A DNA stretch of 64,000 bases from a virus. The stretch lies in the IMG/VR virus record IMGVR_UViG_3300047546_001496, positions 1-64,000 of that record. One strand, 5' to 3'. Within the stretch, counting starts at the first letter, position 1. Each line of letters opens with the position of its first letter. Of the stretch, positions 19,573-29,580 are shown one piece after another. The notes below the pieces were generated by a model. It made no database searches and was not told where the DNA came from. It was given only the letters and a program-made list of their open reading frames with translations. The position numbers and the translations under genes are program-made.

Positions 19573-22500
19573 TTATACTGGGTCTGATATTTGTGCTTGC
19601 CAAACCAAATCTTGGAATGCAGTATATTTGTAGTCTTTAAACCGAAGTGGGCGTGTGTCATCAATAATAATTTTATTAGTGCCAGTATATGCTTTATATA
19701 AGTCTGCTGGATTAACACCATAATAACTTGATGATGATGCTACAAGGACACCTTTCCATACATAGAAATCTGTCCAATATTCCCAATCTAGAGGTCCGTC
19801 TAGACCAAACTTAACTCTAGCCCATCTTCTTTTATCTACCTGCTGAATTTCTTGTAAACTTGTTGTTTGATAATAAGATAAATTGTCAAAAATAATAGGA
19901 CCATTAATCATAATTGTTCCAGTGTACGATTTAAAGTTTAATACTGTTGGGAATCCAATTCCTAGCATTGTCCATTCCCCGACATTTATTACTGGATTCT
20001 TGACAACGCTTCCATTAATATAATAAGAAATACCATCATACAAAGTTCCAGTGTTTGCATCAATTGCATAAATTTTTGCTCTTTTACCACTAGGGTGATC
20101 TGCAATCATATAAAATTTAATTGTTTTTGCTTTAGCATTTACTTGCATAATTTGTGTTGCGCCATATGGGAAGAAGTCATAATTAAATCTAACTAATGAC
20201 TGCATAGCCATGACCTCATAGTTTGCAGCCTTATTTGGATTAACCTGTATGGCAACTCCACGATTAATTAATGGATCATAATCACCACGAATTTCTAATC
20301 CAGAGTATCTAGTTAAATATAAATATGGAGAAGATCCTTTGTAAATTGTTATTGGGTTTCTATATTTATAGTTGTAATAATATCCTGTATTAACATATGG
20401 ATAAACATCAGCGCCAAATCTTGTTCCAATATTATTTGCTGTATCATAGTTATATGCTTGAGATGCTAACTGTAAAGACTTTACTTTAATTGGTTTATTA
20501 TAAATTCCATCGACATCAAATTCAAAATGAACTCTAATGGCTAACTTATCAAATGCAATACCACTTGGTGGATAAATTAAAACATTATCAACAACCTCAT
20601 ACTTTGTATTAATCCAATCAGATCCAGGTTTAATTACTCCGTTTTTAGGGACACTTTCTTGATTAACAAAAAACCCATCTGCTGCATTTGCTCCAGTTTC
20701 AAGATATTCAAATGTTATATATGTTTTTAAAATTGCATCAGATGTATCATAATAGTACGACTTAATAGATCGTTCTGCTAAATCCTGATAATTTTGATAA
20801 CCAGTGTATAAATAATTATCTAAGGAATCGTAAGATCTTTGTAATGGGAAAGAATATTGTGATTGTAATTCTGAATAACTCCAGCCATTTGGATCAATTA
20901 TTTCAGATACCTTGAATTTTGTAGGAGCAGGATAGTTAACATTAAATTGAATAAAGTCTAAACCTAAACGAGAATCGCCATATTCATCAGTTATAAATTG
21001 AGCAAAATATGTAAGAGGAATATAATCTTTCCAGGATCCCTTAACATCTACATCTAAATAAAAATTATCAAAATAAGACTTTGGACCTATTCCAACACTA
21101 GGCTTATGGTCATTAAGTTTTGTTGGCATAAAGTCAGCAGCATTAAAAGTTCCATCTTCTGTATTAAGATAATAGTCCCAAAATTCTTGATCAGATTCTC
21201 CGCCGTTGTAGTCTATGTCCCAAGAATATAAACTAAATATATTTTCGTAGTCTTTAGGAATTCCTATATCGTTAAAAAGATTTTCAACATCTTTAACATT
21301 TTTTTCTGAACAAATTCCCACTTTATAAATATTGCCTGTAAATGTTTTTGTAAATTCTTTTGTTCCGCCAATATACATTTTAAGCGGTGCTGTATTATTA
21401 AAAAATGCCAAGATGTTTCCACCAAAATGATTTTTAAATTTTTGAATTTCTATTCCTACAGCAAATCTTTTATCATTATCTATAGACGTTGCCTCATATA
21501 AAACTTGCTCGTTGTTATTATATTTAAATAAATATCTAACCCCCATCTGATAAGACTCTATTGAAAAATAATTTTGATTTCTACTATCTTCAATTCTAAT
21601 TAAAATCTGGGAGTCACCCGTGTAGTTTGCTTTCTTTTTAAATATTCCATAAAGACCATAGATTGGCAAATTGGATGCTTCTAGATCATCAAAGTATATA
21701 TACGAACTAACAGAACTCCAAGAAGTATCTGGCTTTAAATTTAAAAATAATCCGTGAGTGTCTGTTGTGCAGGACGCAAGCATTTGTTTTTGTGTTTTTG
21801 TTGTACTATTTGTAATAATTTGTGGAGCATCAAATTTAGGTACTGTTAAGTAATTATCTTCAACTATTATATTGTCTAACGATGCCTGTGACCATGAACC
21901 TAGGTCTGGATAGTTATAGTTCTTTGTATAGTCTGCAAATGAATAATCAAATACTACCGATTCCCCGCCATAAGATGCATTTAAATTTTCTGGATATTGA
22001 ACGCCCTGTCCGTACACAAATCTGCGCTTTGCAACAAGTAGTGGAACTAAATAATTATATAAAGCAACACAGTCTATCTCAATAGGTTGAATATCTTCAT
22101 GTGCATAAAATCCAATCCAGTCTTGGCTTTTGCCACTATTGTTAAATGATTCTGGCAATAACAAAGAGTCTGCATTTAGTTGAATAGAAATGATTTCTTC
22201 TCCATTTAACAATAAAGACGATACCTCTGGAGAATATCTCCAATGTATGAGCATTGGCCTTTCCCAATGTCCAACATAGTATGAAGAATAATTATCATTA
22301 ATCTTTAATATTAAAAAAGGACCATTTACATATATTCCATCATCTGATGATATAGGGCCGACTATTCTTTTTAATTCATTTGAAGAATTTTTTGTTCTAA
22401 TCCAAAACTCTAAAGAAAATTTTTGATACTTTCCTGAATCGCTCATCATTCCTCCAGATGGAATTATAAGAGATGGCTTATTTGGATTTGCATATAATTT

Positions 22501-23277
22501 AGTTACATTTTTAGATCCAAAAACTAATGGTACTCCAAAATTTTTAGCAGACAAAGCATTTTGATTGACAAGGTAATACCCATAGTTTTCTGCTAGTCCG
22601 TAGGCCTTTGCTTCGACAACTTTAGATGTATTTAATGCAATAGTTGATGGAAGATTTATTGATGCTGCACCTAATGATTGAGACTGAAACTCTTCACACC
22701 ATTGGCCAAATGTAATTCCGTTTGTATAAATAATACAATCTGTTGGAGAGATGGTTCCGTCTCCAATATAGTTTATTTTTATTACTAACCTTATTGGCAA
22801 ATCAGTGTCTTCTGGACTAAATGTTTCTGATATAAAAAACCATCTATCTGTTATAGATGCGTCATAACTTTTTAAAATATCAATATATTCATCTTGTGCA
22901 CCGTCATAGTATCTATATCCTATTTCTACATTTAGAGCAAATGGACTTAATGTATAAAGATAAGTTCCTATAGAAAATGTTTTTAGTGTTTCGTTTAATT
23001 CTGCTAAAGTAATTATATTTGGACTTACTAATGTAACAGAAAAGGCTCCGTCAAAAACAGAAGTAGGTGTTATCTTATTAATAACGCTGTCTGGAAATGG
23101 TGCACTAACTAGTTCTTCTGTTGCCTGAGATGTTCCATTATCAATTTCCCAAGTAGATGTTGCTCTTTGTGCTTCTGAAATTATAGATACATAGTCAGCC
23201 TGATCATCAAGTGCCCACAAAAATTGTGGATGCTCTGCATATATTTTCTCTGCGTATAAATTTGATGGGCTAGACAT
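19573..23277 (-). CDS. Large tail / virion protein with LamG-like folds
   Basis: A 1,234-residue protein rich in Tyr, Asn, Ser and Ile. Repeated beta-sandwich-like blocks such as (F)SLEFWIRTKNS and QDWIGFYAHEDIQ resemble LamG/concanavalin-type jelly rolls that bind carbohydrates. The opening YAEHPQFLWALDD is typical of large minor tail proteins. It has no signal peptide or membrane segment. There is no ribosome site; an extended TGA-TAAAAT box lies nine bases upstream. It is encoded before the portal gene, away from the other tail-tip genes. Confidence 0.7.
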   Translation of the reverse strand: MSSPSNLYAEKIYAEHPQFLWALDDQADYVSIISEAQRATSTWEIDNGTSQATEELVSAPFPDSVINKITPTSVFDGAFSVTLVSPNIITLAELNETLKTFSIGTYLYTLSPFALNVEIGYRYYDGAQDEYIDILKSYDASITDRWFFISETFSPEDTDLPIRLVIKINYIGDGTISPTDCIIYTNGITFGQWCEEFQSQSLGAASINLPSTIALNTSKVVEAKAYGLAENYGYYLVNQNALSAKNFGVPLVFGSKNVTKLYANPNKPSLIIPSGGMMSDSGKYQKFSLEFWIRTKNSSNELKRIVGPISSDDGIYVNGPFLILKINDNYSSYYVGHWERPMLIHWRYSPEVSSLLLNGEEIISIQLNADSLLLPESFNNSGKSQDWIGFYAHEDIQPIEIDCVALYNYLVPLLVAKRRFVYGQGVQYPENLNASYGGESVVFDYSFADYTKNYNYPDLGSWSQASLDNIIVEDNYLTVPKFDAPQIITNSTTKTQKQMLASCTTDTHGLFLNLKPDTSWSSVSSYIYFDDLEASNLPIYGLYGIFKKKANYTGDSQILIRIEDSRNQNYFSIESYQMGVRYLFKYNNNEQVLYEATSIDNDKRFAVGIEIQKFKNHFGGNILAFFNNTAPLKMYIGGTKEFTKTFTGNIYKVGICSEKNVKDVENLFNDIGIPKDYENIFSLYSWDIDYNGGESDQEFWDYYLNTEDGTFNAADFMPTKLNDHKPSVGIGPKSYFDNFYLDVDVKGSWKDYIPLTYFAQFITDEYGDSRLGLDFIQFNVNYPAPTKFKVSEIIDPNGWSYSELQSQYSFPLQRSYDSLDNYLYTGYQNYQDLAERSIKSYYYDTSDAILKTYITFEYLETGANAADGFFVNQESVPKNGVIKPGSDWINTKYEVVDNVLIYPPSGIAFDKLAIRVHFEFDVDGIYNKPIKVKSLQLASQAYNYDTANNIGTRFGADVYPYVNTGYYYNYKYRNPITIYKGSSPYLYLTRYSGLEIRGDYDPLINRGVAIQVNPNKAANYEVMAMQSLVRFNYDFFPYGATQIMQVNAKAKTIKFYMIADHPSGKRAKIYAIDANTGTLYDGISYYINGSVVKNPVINVGEWTMLGIGFPTVLNFKSYTGTIMINGPIIFDNLSYYQTTSLQEIQQVDKRRWARVKFGLDGPLDWEYWTDFYVWKGVLVASSSSYYGVNPADLYKAYTGTNKIIIDDTRPLRFKDYKYTAFQDLVWQAQISDPV

Positions 23278-23297
23278 TATGAGTCTATTTTATCATA

Positions 23298-25331
23298 CTA
23301 CGCAGATATTTTTATTTCACAAGCATCTGTAGTGCAGTACATTTCTCCCTGCGCTTCTAGATTTTCAGCACCGTCATAAATAGCAGACCAATCAATCTTT
23401 TTAATTTGTCCAATATAACTATCGTATTCTTCTTTAGTTATTTGGGTATATGGTTGCTGAGGATAAATGGTATTTCCCATCGGCAAGAATGAGACTGCTT
23501 TTAATTGTCCCTCGTACATATGAAGTGCAGGCGCTACATGCTTTGCTTCAGTTTCTTTGTCAAATGAAAGCGTTACAGACACGCCATTATCTGACCAATA
23601 TTTCTGAGCGGTAGCAGCAAGCGCAATCTTCTCAAACAATGTGACATCTTTTTCGGATCGTGGATGTCCAGAGTGCACTGGGAAATAAACGACAGTTGTA
23701 TTCGCAGATACAAGGTCAGCCTCCATCTTATATCCTGCAGCCTTGAATAAGTGAATCATTGGGTCGGTATTCCCAAAACGAATTGCTCTTAAGAAATAAT
23801 CTCCACCTGGTGCCCAGTGTACTCCTGGAGTTGCGCCAGAAAGAATTGATACAGACCCTGATGGCTTTACAGTTGTGACCCTAATGGACTCACGAACGCA
23901 TAACCATTCAGAATAACTATGATCATATTTACGAATAGTATTATAGCCTTCGTCCATCCATTCACGCACAATAGGTAAGCCATGTTTGTCTGAGAATGAA
24001 GCAATACCTGTAAGAGATGTTCCAATACGACGATTGCGTTGCATGATTCCATTTGTCTGTTGCCAATGAGTAGGAATCAATGTAACTGTTTTGCCGTAGA
24101 GATATGCAAACTTAAGTGTTCTCAAAAAGTCTTCTTTTGATTCGTGGCGATTTAAATGTACCTCGACCAAAGTGCACAACTCGTATGATTCCAATGGCTG
24201 TTCTGCACAAGGGTTAAAACCCATAACCCTATAATCCTTACCATCGGCAGGATCTTTCAATCGACCATAGTTACGAGCAACATCAAGCCAAATAAAACCT
24301 GGCTCTCCGTTGTTTACTATTAGATCTACATAGTCTTCGTACTTTGTGCCTACCGTCGCAGCAATGGAATTATTTGACATCCATGCCCAACCTGGATTTT
24401 CTGGATCAAATGAATTGCGCTCTGGAAAAACCTCAGCATTCTTTAAATTCATAAAATCTTTATCTTCAGCAGCACCTAAAGCCAAAGTAGCGGATCGTCT
24501 AACATTTCCTGATACCACACAGGTACCAATGAGGTTAACTATATCTACTATTGCTCTTGAGTCAAGGGTTTCTCCTGCTCTACCGCCGATTACAGCCCTT
24601 ATCTGCTTGTGTAACTGTATAAGTGATGCTGGACCGCTTGCTGTGCCTCCAAAACCCTTAATAGGGGCACCTAAAGGCCTAATAAGGTCATAGTTAAACT
24701 CTTGAATGTACATGTTAGGCTTTAAATATGAATTAATAAGCAATCTAACAGACTCTACCCATCCTTCACGGGTATCTGGTATTTCATATACTTGTGGTGG
24801 TTCTGTAGGGTCATAAATAGGAAGATTTTTCTCCCCGCCCAAAGTATCAAACCCTACGCCTACGCCCATCATAAGAGCATCCATAACCCAACCAAATAAT
24901 TGGCCTGGATCGTTACGATCTATGTCCTTTGTTGAAACCATAGCGCAGTTTTGTAATGCAGCAGAGTTTTTCTTTTCCATAGTAAGAGCGGTACCGAAAG
25001 ACCACAGACCTCTTCCTGGGGGGGTCCACTTTAATTCAAACAAACGCTGATAAGCCTCTTTAGCAGAAGCCTGTGCTTTATAGTCATTCCATGGAAGTCT
25101 ATTTTCTTTAGCATGATTCTTCTGTGCTGAATACATACCCTCGATTACTCGACGACAAACCTCATGCCATCTTTCTTTAGTTCCATCTTCCTTCATACGG
25201 GAGTAGGTACGGATAAATGTAATCTCTCCTAATGAATTACCACCAGCATCTGTAAAACCGAATGGTGGTTCCTTTGTTTTATACTCATTTATAAACTCTT
25301 CAGACAAACGAAAACTAAAAAAATCAGACAC
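23298..25331 (-). CDS. nrdJ: Adenosylcobalamin-dependent (class II) ribonucleotide reductase
   Basis: This 677-residue monomeric enzyme reduces ribonucleotides to deoxyribonucleotides for phage DNA synthesis, using coenzyme B12. Spacing matches the Lactobacillus leichmannii enzyme. Cys129 (QNCAMVST) and Cys386 form the active disulfide pair, Cys375 is the thiyl radical site, and Glu377 lies in NPCAEQPLESYELC. The C-terminal shuttle pair is Cys666/Cys671 (CTTDAC). The start is GTG with AAGGAG seven bases upstream. A TTGCAT-N16-TATACT promoter candidate precedes it. Full length, with all key residues present. Confidence 0.93.
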   Translation of the reverse strand: MSDFFSFRLSEEFINEYKTKEPPFGFTDAGGNSLGEITFIRTYSRMKEDGTKERWHEVCRRVIEGMYSAQKNHAKENRLPWNDYKAQASAKEAYQRLFELKWTPPGRGLWSFGTALTMEKKNSAALQNCAMVSTKDIDRNDPGQLFGWVMDALMMGVGVGFDTLGGEKNLPIYDPTEPPQVYEIPDTREGWVESVRLLINSYLKPNMYIQEFNYDLIRPLGAPIKGFGGTASGPASLIQLHKQIRAVIGGRAGETLDSRAIVDIVNLIGTCVVSGNVRRSATLALGAAEDKDFMNLKNAEVFPERNSFDPENPGWAWMSNNSIAATVGTKYEDYVDLIVNNGEPGFIWLDVARNYGRLKDPADGKDYRVMGFNPCAEQPLESYELCTLVEVHLNRHESKEDFLRTLKFAYLYGKTVTLIPTHWQQTNGIMQRNRRIGTSLTGIASFSDKHGLPIVREWMDEGYNTIRKYDHSYSEWLCVRESIRVTTVKPSGSVSILSGATPGVHWAPGGDYFLRAIRFGNTDPMIHLFKAAGYKMEADLVSANTTVVYFPVHSGHPRSEKDVTLFEKIALAATAQKYWSDNGVSVTLSFDKETEAKHVAPALHMYEGQLKAVSFLPMGNTIYPQQPYTQITKEEYDSYIGQIKKIDWSAIYDGAENLEAQGEMYCTTDACEIKISA

Positions 25332-25420
25332 TGATTTGCTCCTTTAAAAACTATTATTGATTAAGTATACCAGAGTTTTTGTTTTATGCAAACTCTAATG
25401 TTATTATTGAGGTTTACTGT

Positions 25421-26047
25421 TTAGTGAATCCAGTGTTGCGGAACCATATACTTAAAACCACTCTTTACTAAATGTGCAGTATGGTGATATGGTGGTGATG
25501 GTGGAAACACTATCACACTTCCCGCTTTTGGTTTTACAAAGAAATTATATGTTGATGGATTGGCCTTAGAAAAATCTTCTGCTGGAGTTGGTCCTTGAAT
25601 AGGTCCTTTAGGATCTCTAATTGTAAAAGAAATTTCTCCGCCTTCATAATCATCATTAAGATACATAACAAAAGAAACTTTTAATCTTTCGTCACCCTCT
25701 TGTTGATCAAAGTGTGCACCCATAAATGTGCCAGCCATATACTTTTTAATTGGATACATAGGAAATAGTTTTGGCTCTTCTGTAATTCCTTGAGCCTTTG
25801 CATAGTCTCTTGCTACATCATCAAATGCTTTTTGTAAAGTTTGATAAATGTAATCATTTTTTTCATCTGTACCCTCTGTAGGTTTGATGGTTTTGTCAGT
25901 TCCATACACATATGGTTGACCACTACATGCCATCCACTCGCCCCACTCATCCTGGTTATCTTTTTCAATTGCCTGAACAAGTTTGGCTGGATCTTCAATT
26001 ACATTTGTGTAATAATAAACTTTTTCTTCTAATATTTGTAGATTCAT
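25421..26047 (-). CDS. 2-oxoglutarate/Fe(II) oxygenase 1 (prolyl hydroxylase-like)
   Basis: This 208-residue protein has the P4Hc double-stranded beta-helix pattern. His112 and Asp114 (HFD) and His189 bind iron, then MYLNDDYEGGEISF, and GFKY with Lys199 in the place of the usual 2-oxoglutarate-binding Arg. The start was set at ATG 26045-26047, which has AAAGGAG at ideal spacing; a longer in-frame start overlaps the upstream gene needlessly. It is the last of seven such paralogues in this block. The substrate is unknown; peptidyl proline is one candidate. Confidence 0.85.
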   Translation of the reverse strand: MNLQILEEKVYYYTNVIEDPAKLVQAIEKDNQDEWGEWMACSGQPYVYGTDKTIKPTEGTDEKNDYIYQTLQKAFDDVARDYAKAQGITEEPKLFPMYPIKKYMAGTFMGAHFDQQEGDERLKVSFVMYLNDDYEGGEISFTIRDPKGPIQGPTPAEDFSKANPSTYNFFVKPKAGSVIVFPPSPPYHHTAHLVKSGFKYMVPQHWIH

Positions 26048-26057
26048 CTTAACTCCT

Positions 26058-26714
26058 TTAGTATTTATTGTTATCATAAAAGCCTCTAACTTTTATGAAC
26101 CCAACTAAAACATATCTAATTGGACCTTCTCCTACATGTCTTACGCCATGCTCGTACTCTTCGTTCCCTGGAAATATAAGCAGTTCTCCTGGCTTTGGCC
26201 GTAAATCTATATTTTTATTTTTAAAAAATAGAGTTCCGTCCGTGTAGTCATCATTAATATATAGTATAGCAGCATATCTAATAGATGGGTCTGTATGCTG
26301 GTCGGTATGAGCCTTTAACTCTACTCCTTTTTGCATTCTTTGTAATGTTGCAAAGCCAGTCAGCATTAGATCTGGATGGTTGATTGCAATAAGTGCATGC
26401 ATTCTTGCTTGTAATGTAGCAGATATACTAGAGGACCCAATATCAAGATTTTTATCATCCCAGCCTTTTGTTATTTCATATTTGCCCTCAGCAACTAAGT
26501 TTTCTACATCATCTCTTCCAAATTTTTCTAAACAAAATCTAGCAAGACTTTCTCTATATGCCTTAAACCAAGTTTCTTCTGGTGTATTGTCAATAATCTC
26601 AAGAAGTTTATTTACTTCATCTTTAGATGCAAAATTACGAACAACAAGAATTTCCTCATGGGCTATTTCTGTATCAAATCCCGAATCATTAAATTCTTTT
26701 TCTAAAAATAACAT
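26058..26714 (-). CDS. 2-oxoglutarate/Fe(II) oxygenase 2
   Basis: A 218-residue P4Hc-type protein. Iron ligands are His136/Asp138 (HTD) and His189 (YEHGV), the co-substrate anchor is Arg200 in PIRYVL, and the diagnostic AILYINDDYTDG lies between them. Unlike its neighbours it keeps the standard Arg, and a second HTD-like pair follows at 140-142. The N-terminal helical domain (about 1-115) differs from the other copies, suggesting a distinct substrate. It starts one base after the stop of oxygenase 3. Confidence 0.85.
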   Translation of the reverse strand: MLFLEKEFNDSGFDTEIAHEEILVVRNFASKDEVNKLLEIIDNTPEETWFKAYRESLARFCLEKFGRDDVENLVAEGKYEITKGWDDKNLDIGSSSISATLQARMHALIAINHPDLMLTGFATLQRMQKGVELKAHTDQHTDPSIRYAAILYINDDYTDGTLFFKNKNIDLRPKPGELLIFPGNEEYEHGVRHVGEGPIRYVLVGFIKVRGFYDNNKY

Positions 26715-26715
26715 A

Positions 26716-27459
26716 TTAGTTTTCCACCTTGTATTGCTTACCTTCTTGATCTATTTTATATCCCTTTTTTAATAGATCTTGCCACTCTGCTCTTTCAATT
26801 TCCTGCTTGGCTCTTGTTTCTTTCATCTCGGCTGCCCAGGCATCTCTGAGTTCTTGTGGGTATGCATCTTCCTCACGATCATCCCAGAAAGATCCGATGG
26901 TATATCTAATTCCTGATTTAATTAATGTTACTTCATGCATATTATTAAACCCCCCATCAAATGCAGCAAGCATTCCTACTTTTGGTTGAATGCTTATTCC
27001 TTGACTTGGAAATTGCAAAAGACCTCCTTTAAAATTATCATTTAAATATAAAAATGCAGCATATCTACTTCTGGTAAATGCTCCAGAGTTTCCATGTTCA
27101 TCTGTATTGTCAGAATGAATTCTTGCATATGCGCCTGGCTCCCATTTTTGTGTATGATATCCAATTTGAGAAATTATCTTAGGGTCAAGATCATGAACAG
27201 ATGCAACTGCATTAATAATTCCCTGTTTAATTTGTGTAAAAATATCCGAAGGCAATCCTTCTGAAATTACATGTTCATCATTATCTTGTGGAAGAACAGA
27301 AGAGTATGATTCATAAAAAGATATTGGCATCCAATTAATGCTTCCTAATTCTGCATGCTTATCTAAAACCTTTATAAGTTTTGCAGAAGTTTCTGAATCA
27401 ATAAAGTTTTCATAAATAACAATATCTTTAGTTATTCTTTTTTTATTTTCTAAATTCAT
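26716..27459 (-). CDS. 2-oxoglutarate/Fe(II) oxygenase 3
   Basis: A 247-residue P4Hc-type protein. The iron triad is His115/Asp117 (HSD) and His175 (MHEVTLI); Arg185 in SGIRYT binds 2-oxoglutarate. AAFLYLNDNFKGG is the family strand between them. A charged C-terminal tail of about 50 residues (Glu/Lys/Arg-rich, helical) extends past the catalytic core and could contact a partner. Its start overlaps the end of oxygenase 4 by four bases. Confidence 0.85.
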   Translation of the reverse strand: MNLENKKRITKDIVIYENFIDSETSAKLIKVLDKHAELGSINWMPISFYESYSSVLPQDNDEHVISEGLPSDIFTQIKQGIINAVASVHDLDPKIISQIGYHTQKWEPGAYARIHSDNTDEHGNSGAFTRSRYAAFLYLNDNFKGGLLQFPSQGISIQPKVGMLAAFDGGFNNMHEVTLIKSGIRYTIGSFWDDREEDAYPQELRDAWAAEMKETRAKQEIERAEWQDLLKKGYKIDQEGKQYKVEN

Positions 27460-28334
27460 CGTATCCTAACTCCTTCTGTAATAAAGTCTCTCTGTGGAGC
27501 ATATTGTTTCATCATTTCTTTGTGAAGTTCTGCCCAAACCTCTACTCCGTGTTCTTTTTCTTTTTCAAACCATTCTTTATCGCCTACATCATATTTTGTC
27601 CAATAAGTTCTTATTAAATACTTTTCTGTACCACTAGATGGGCAGACACCGTGAAGATACGGCTCATTGTTTTTAGATAGTACTTCTGGGTGCCCGCTTG
27701 GAAAAACAATCCAGTCACCTGCCACAGGTTTATATTTTATTAAATTACCATCAATATAAAAGTCAAGTTCTCCACCCTCATAATCATCATTAAAATAATA
27801 ATTAGCAGTTATTGCAAACTTATATCCTGGTTTTTTGATTGGCTCTCTCATATAATCAGAATGATAGCGCATTGCCATTGGTGTTGTCATGTCTTTACGA
27901 TATTGACATATAGATGGTCCATCATTTCCCCATAATGGTATCTCTTCTCCATTGTGAGTTTTAATAAGTTGTTCTTTATTAAAATTAATTTTTTCTTTAT
28001 ATTTAGAAATGTAGGCATCTGTAACTTTGTCGTAGCCTTTGCTTACCTCAAGTAAAAAATATTTTTGATCTTCTTGTATTTTACTTTTAGTTGGTAAATT
28101 GTTTATAGTTTCAAAATCAAATTTAGTAGGTTTATTGGTTCTTGGGTCTAATTTAACAAGATCTGGAAAGGCATGCTTTATATACTTACCAAAACCTTGC
28201 CAAGCAGACCATTCTCCTAAAATTCTATCTTCATTGTTGTCTGTAGATTCTTTAACTATTTCGTATAATTTCTGTGGATTATCCATAACATTTTGATAGA
28301 TAATTATATTTTCATATAGTTCTATTTCTTTCAT
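27456..28334 (-). CDS. 2-oxoglutarate/Fe(II) oxygenase 4 (large form)
   Basis: At 292 residues this is the longest copy. Iron ligands are His158/Asp160 (YHSD) and His228 (YLHGV); the strand NYYFNDDYEGGELDF is conserved. The co-substrate anchor is Lys238 or Arg242 in the SGTEKYLIRTYW region. The N-terminal domain (1-150) is longer than in the others and contains a WSAWQGFGKY stretch. It shares one base with its upstream neighbour, consistent with an operon. Confidence 0.85.
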   Translation of the reverse strand: MKEIELYENIIIYQNVMDNPQKLYEIVKESTDNNEDRILGEWSAWQGFGKYIKHAFPDLVKLDPRTNKPTKFDFETINNLPTKSKIQEDQKYFLLEVSKGYDKVTDAYISKYKEKINFNKEQLIKTHNGEEIPLWGNDGPSICQYRKDMTTPMAMRYHSDYMREPIKKPGYKFAITANYYFNDDYEGGELDFYIDGNLIKYKPVAGDWIVFPSGHPEVLSKNNEPYLHGVCPSSGTEKYLIRTYWTKYDVGDKEWFEKEKEHGVEVWAELHKEMMKQYAPQRDFITEGVRIR

Positions 28335-29092
28335 TAGTTTCTCCTAATTCCATTTTCTGGATCCCATGCTTTTATTACTTCGTCATTAGGAAAAATTCTG
28401 TAATATTGTTTATTATTGTCTGGCTTTATTTCTCCAGTATGTTCTAGTATTTCCCAAAAAAATGGGCAAGTATATCTTACTCCATTTTTAATTTTTGTAA
28501 CACCATGCACATAATTCATATCGCCTGGAAAAAAGTAAGCAGATCCTCTCTTTGGTTTAAACTGTATACCTTGGTTTGGAAAATATAATTCTCCACCTTC
28601 ATAGTCATCATTTATATAAAATAAACTTGCTATATCGTAATTAGGAAAATCGTTTGGAGTTCCTGCGTCTTCGCCTTGATGTAACTCTTTATCTGCATGG
28701 GGCATTTGAAATTGTCCTGGCAGCCACTTTACAATTGTTTGACCTGTAGGCTGAACCTTTACATTAAAAAATTTTTCAATTACTGGTTGTAGTTTATTAA
28801 ATAAACCAATTATAACTGGAACAATATTTGGATCATTCTGATTAAGAGATGGTGCGCTTGCAACTCTATCTTTCCAGTATTCAGCATCATATATTACAGT
28901 TCCATTTTCATTTTTATGGCTTTCTGTTATATCCCAAACTGTTATTGCTCTGGCTGCTTTATCTAAAAAGTCAACCTCTTGCTGAGTCATAAAGTTTTCT
29001 AGTTCAACAATATTTTCTGGGCCATGGCCAAAAAATCCTGATGGTGTGCTTGATGGCTTTCTAAATACTGTTATGGCATCTTCTGGCTTCAT
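28334..29092 (-). CDS. 2-oxoglutarate/Fe(II) oxygenase 5
   Basis: A 252-residue P4Hc-type protein: His132/Asp134 (HAD), His196 (YVHGV) and Arg206 (NGVRYT), with SLFYINDDYEGGELYF between them. A TGA-TATAAT element overlaps the stop of the previous gene and ends seven bases before this ATG. The oxygenase 5-to-1 run may therefore have its own promoter and a leaderless first cistron. Confidence 0.85.
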   Translation of the reverse strand: MKPEDAITVFRKPSSTPSGFFGHGPENIVELENFMTQQEVDFLDKAARAITVWDITESHKNENGTVIYDAEYWKDRVASAPSLNQNDPNIVPVIIGLFNKLQPVIEKFFNVKVQPTGQTIVKWLPGQFQMPHADKELHQGEDAGTPNDFPNYDIASLFYINDDYEGGELYFPNQGIQFKPKRGSAYFFPGDMNYVHGVTKIKNGVRYTCPFFWEILEHTGEIKPDNNKQYYRIFPNDEVIKAWDPENGIRRN

Positions 29093-29099
29093 AATAACA

Positions 29100-29105
29100 A
29101 TTATA
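29100..29105 (-). promoter_or_regulatory. -10 box before oxygenase 5 (leaderless)
   Basis: TATAAT with an upstream TGA extension, seven bases before ATG 29092 and overlapping the stop codon of the gene at 29101. Confidence 0.4.
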
Positions 29106-29580
29106 TCACAGGAATATAATCCTGAGCCTTTGCCTTTATACCTAAGTTATTAAAGAATCTTTCAATATTAAATCTCCAATTATCTCTTCCAAAAGATGTT
29201 CCTATTCTAATACATAAAGTCTCAAAGTCTTCTTCAGATAATTTATCTTTAATTTGTAGAAGTGCATTAGTTATATCTATATAATTTTGTCTTACAAAAG
29301 ATGGGTCTCCCGCTTGATTTCTTTTTAACACCTTTGTATTTATCTTGCCCGATGGTTCATAAAGAGATACTGTTAGATAGTTTTTTGCAAATCCAGCATC
29401 TTTATACATTTCATAACCAGCAACTGCATCAACAACATTATCGTAAGAAATTATAGATCTCACTGGCGATTCTCCATCTCTGGCGACCGTAATAATATAA
29501 TGACTTATTTTTTGTTCTTTAGCATTAGAAATATATTCACTTATAATGTCATTATGGCTTGTTTTTAATTGATCGTTCAT
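29101..29580 (-). CDS. Unknown protein with a domain shared with the right-arm gene at 60369
   Basis: A 159-residue protein. Residues about 20-85 align with nearly all of the 71-residue right-arm protein at 60369-60584. Shared features are Y-x-(I/V)-T near the start, a (D/S)A(V/I)xxYxxxxDxG middle, and L-x-EP-(S/N)-G-K-(I/M)-x-T-K at the end. The rest is a helical C-terminal domain. It sits between oxygenase 5 and a DUF6065-type gene. Function is unknown; no catalytic residues stand out. Confidence 0.6.
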   Translation of the reverse strand: MNDQLKTSHNDIISEYISNAKEQKISHYIITVARDGESPVRSIISYDNVVDAVAGYEMYKDAGFAKNYLTVSLYEPSGKINTKVLKRNQAGDPSFVRQNYIDITNALLQIKDKLSEEDFETLCIRIGTSFGRDNWRFNIERFFNNLGIKAKAQDYIPVI

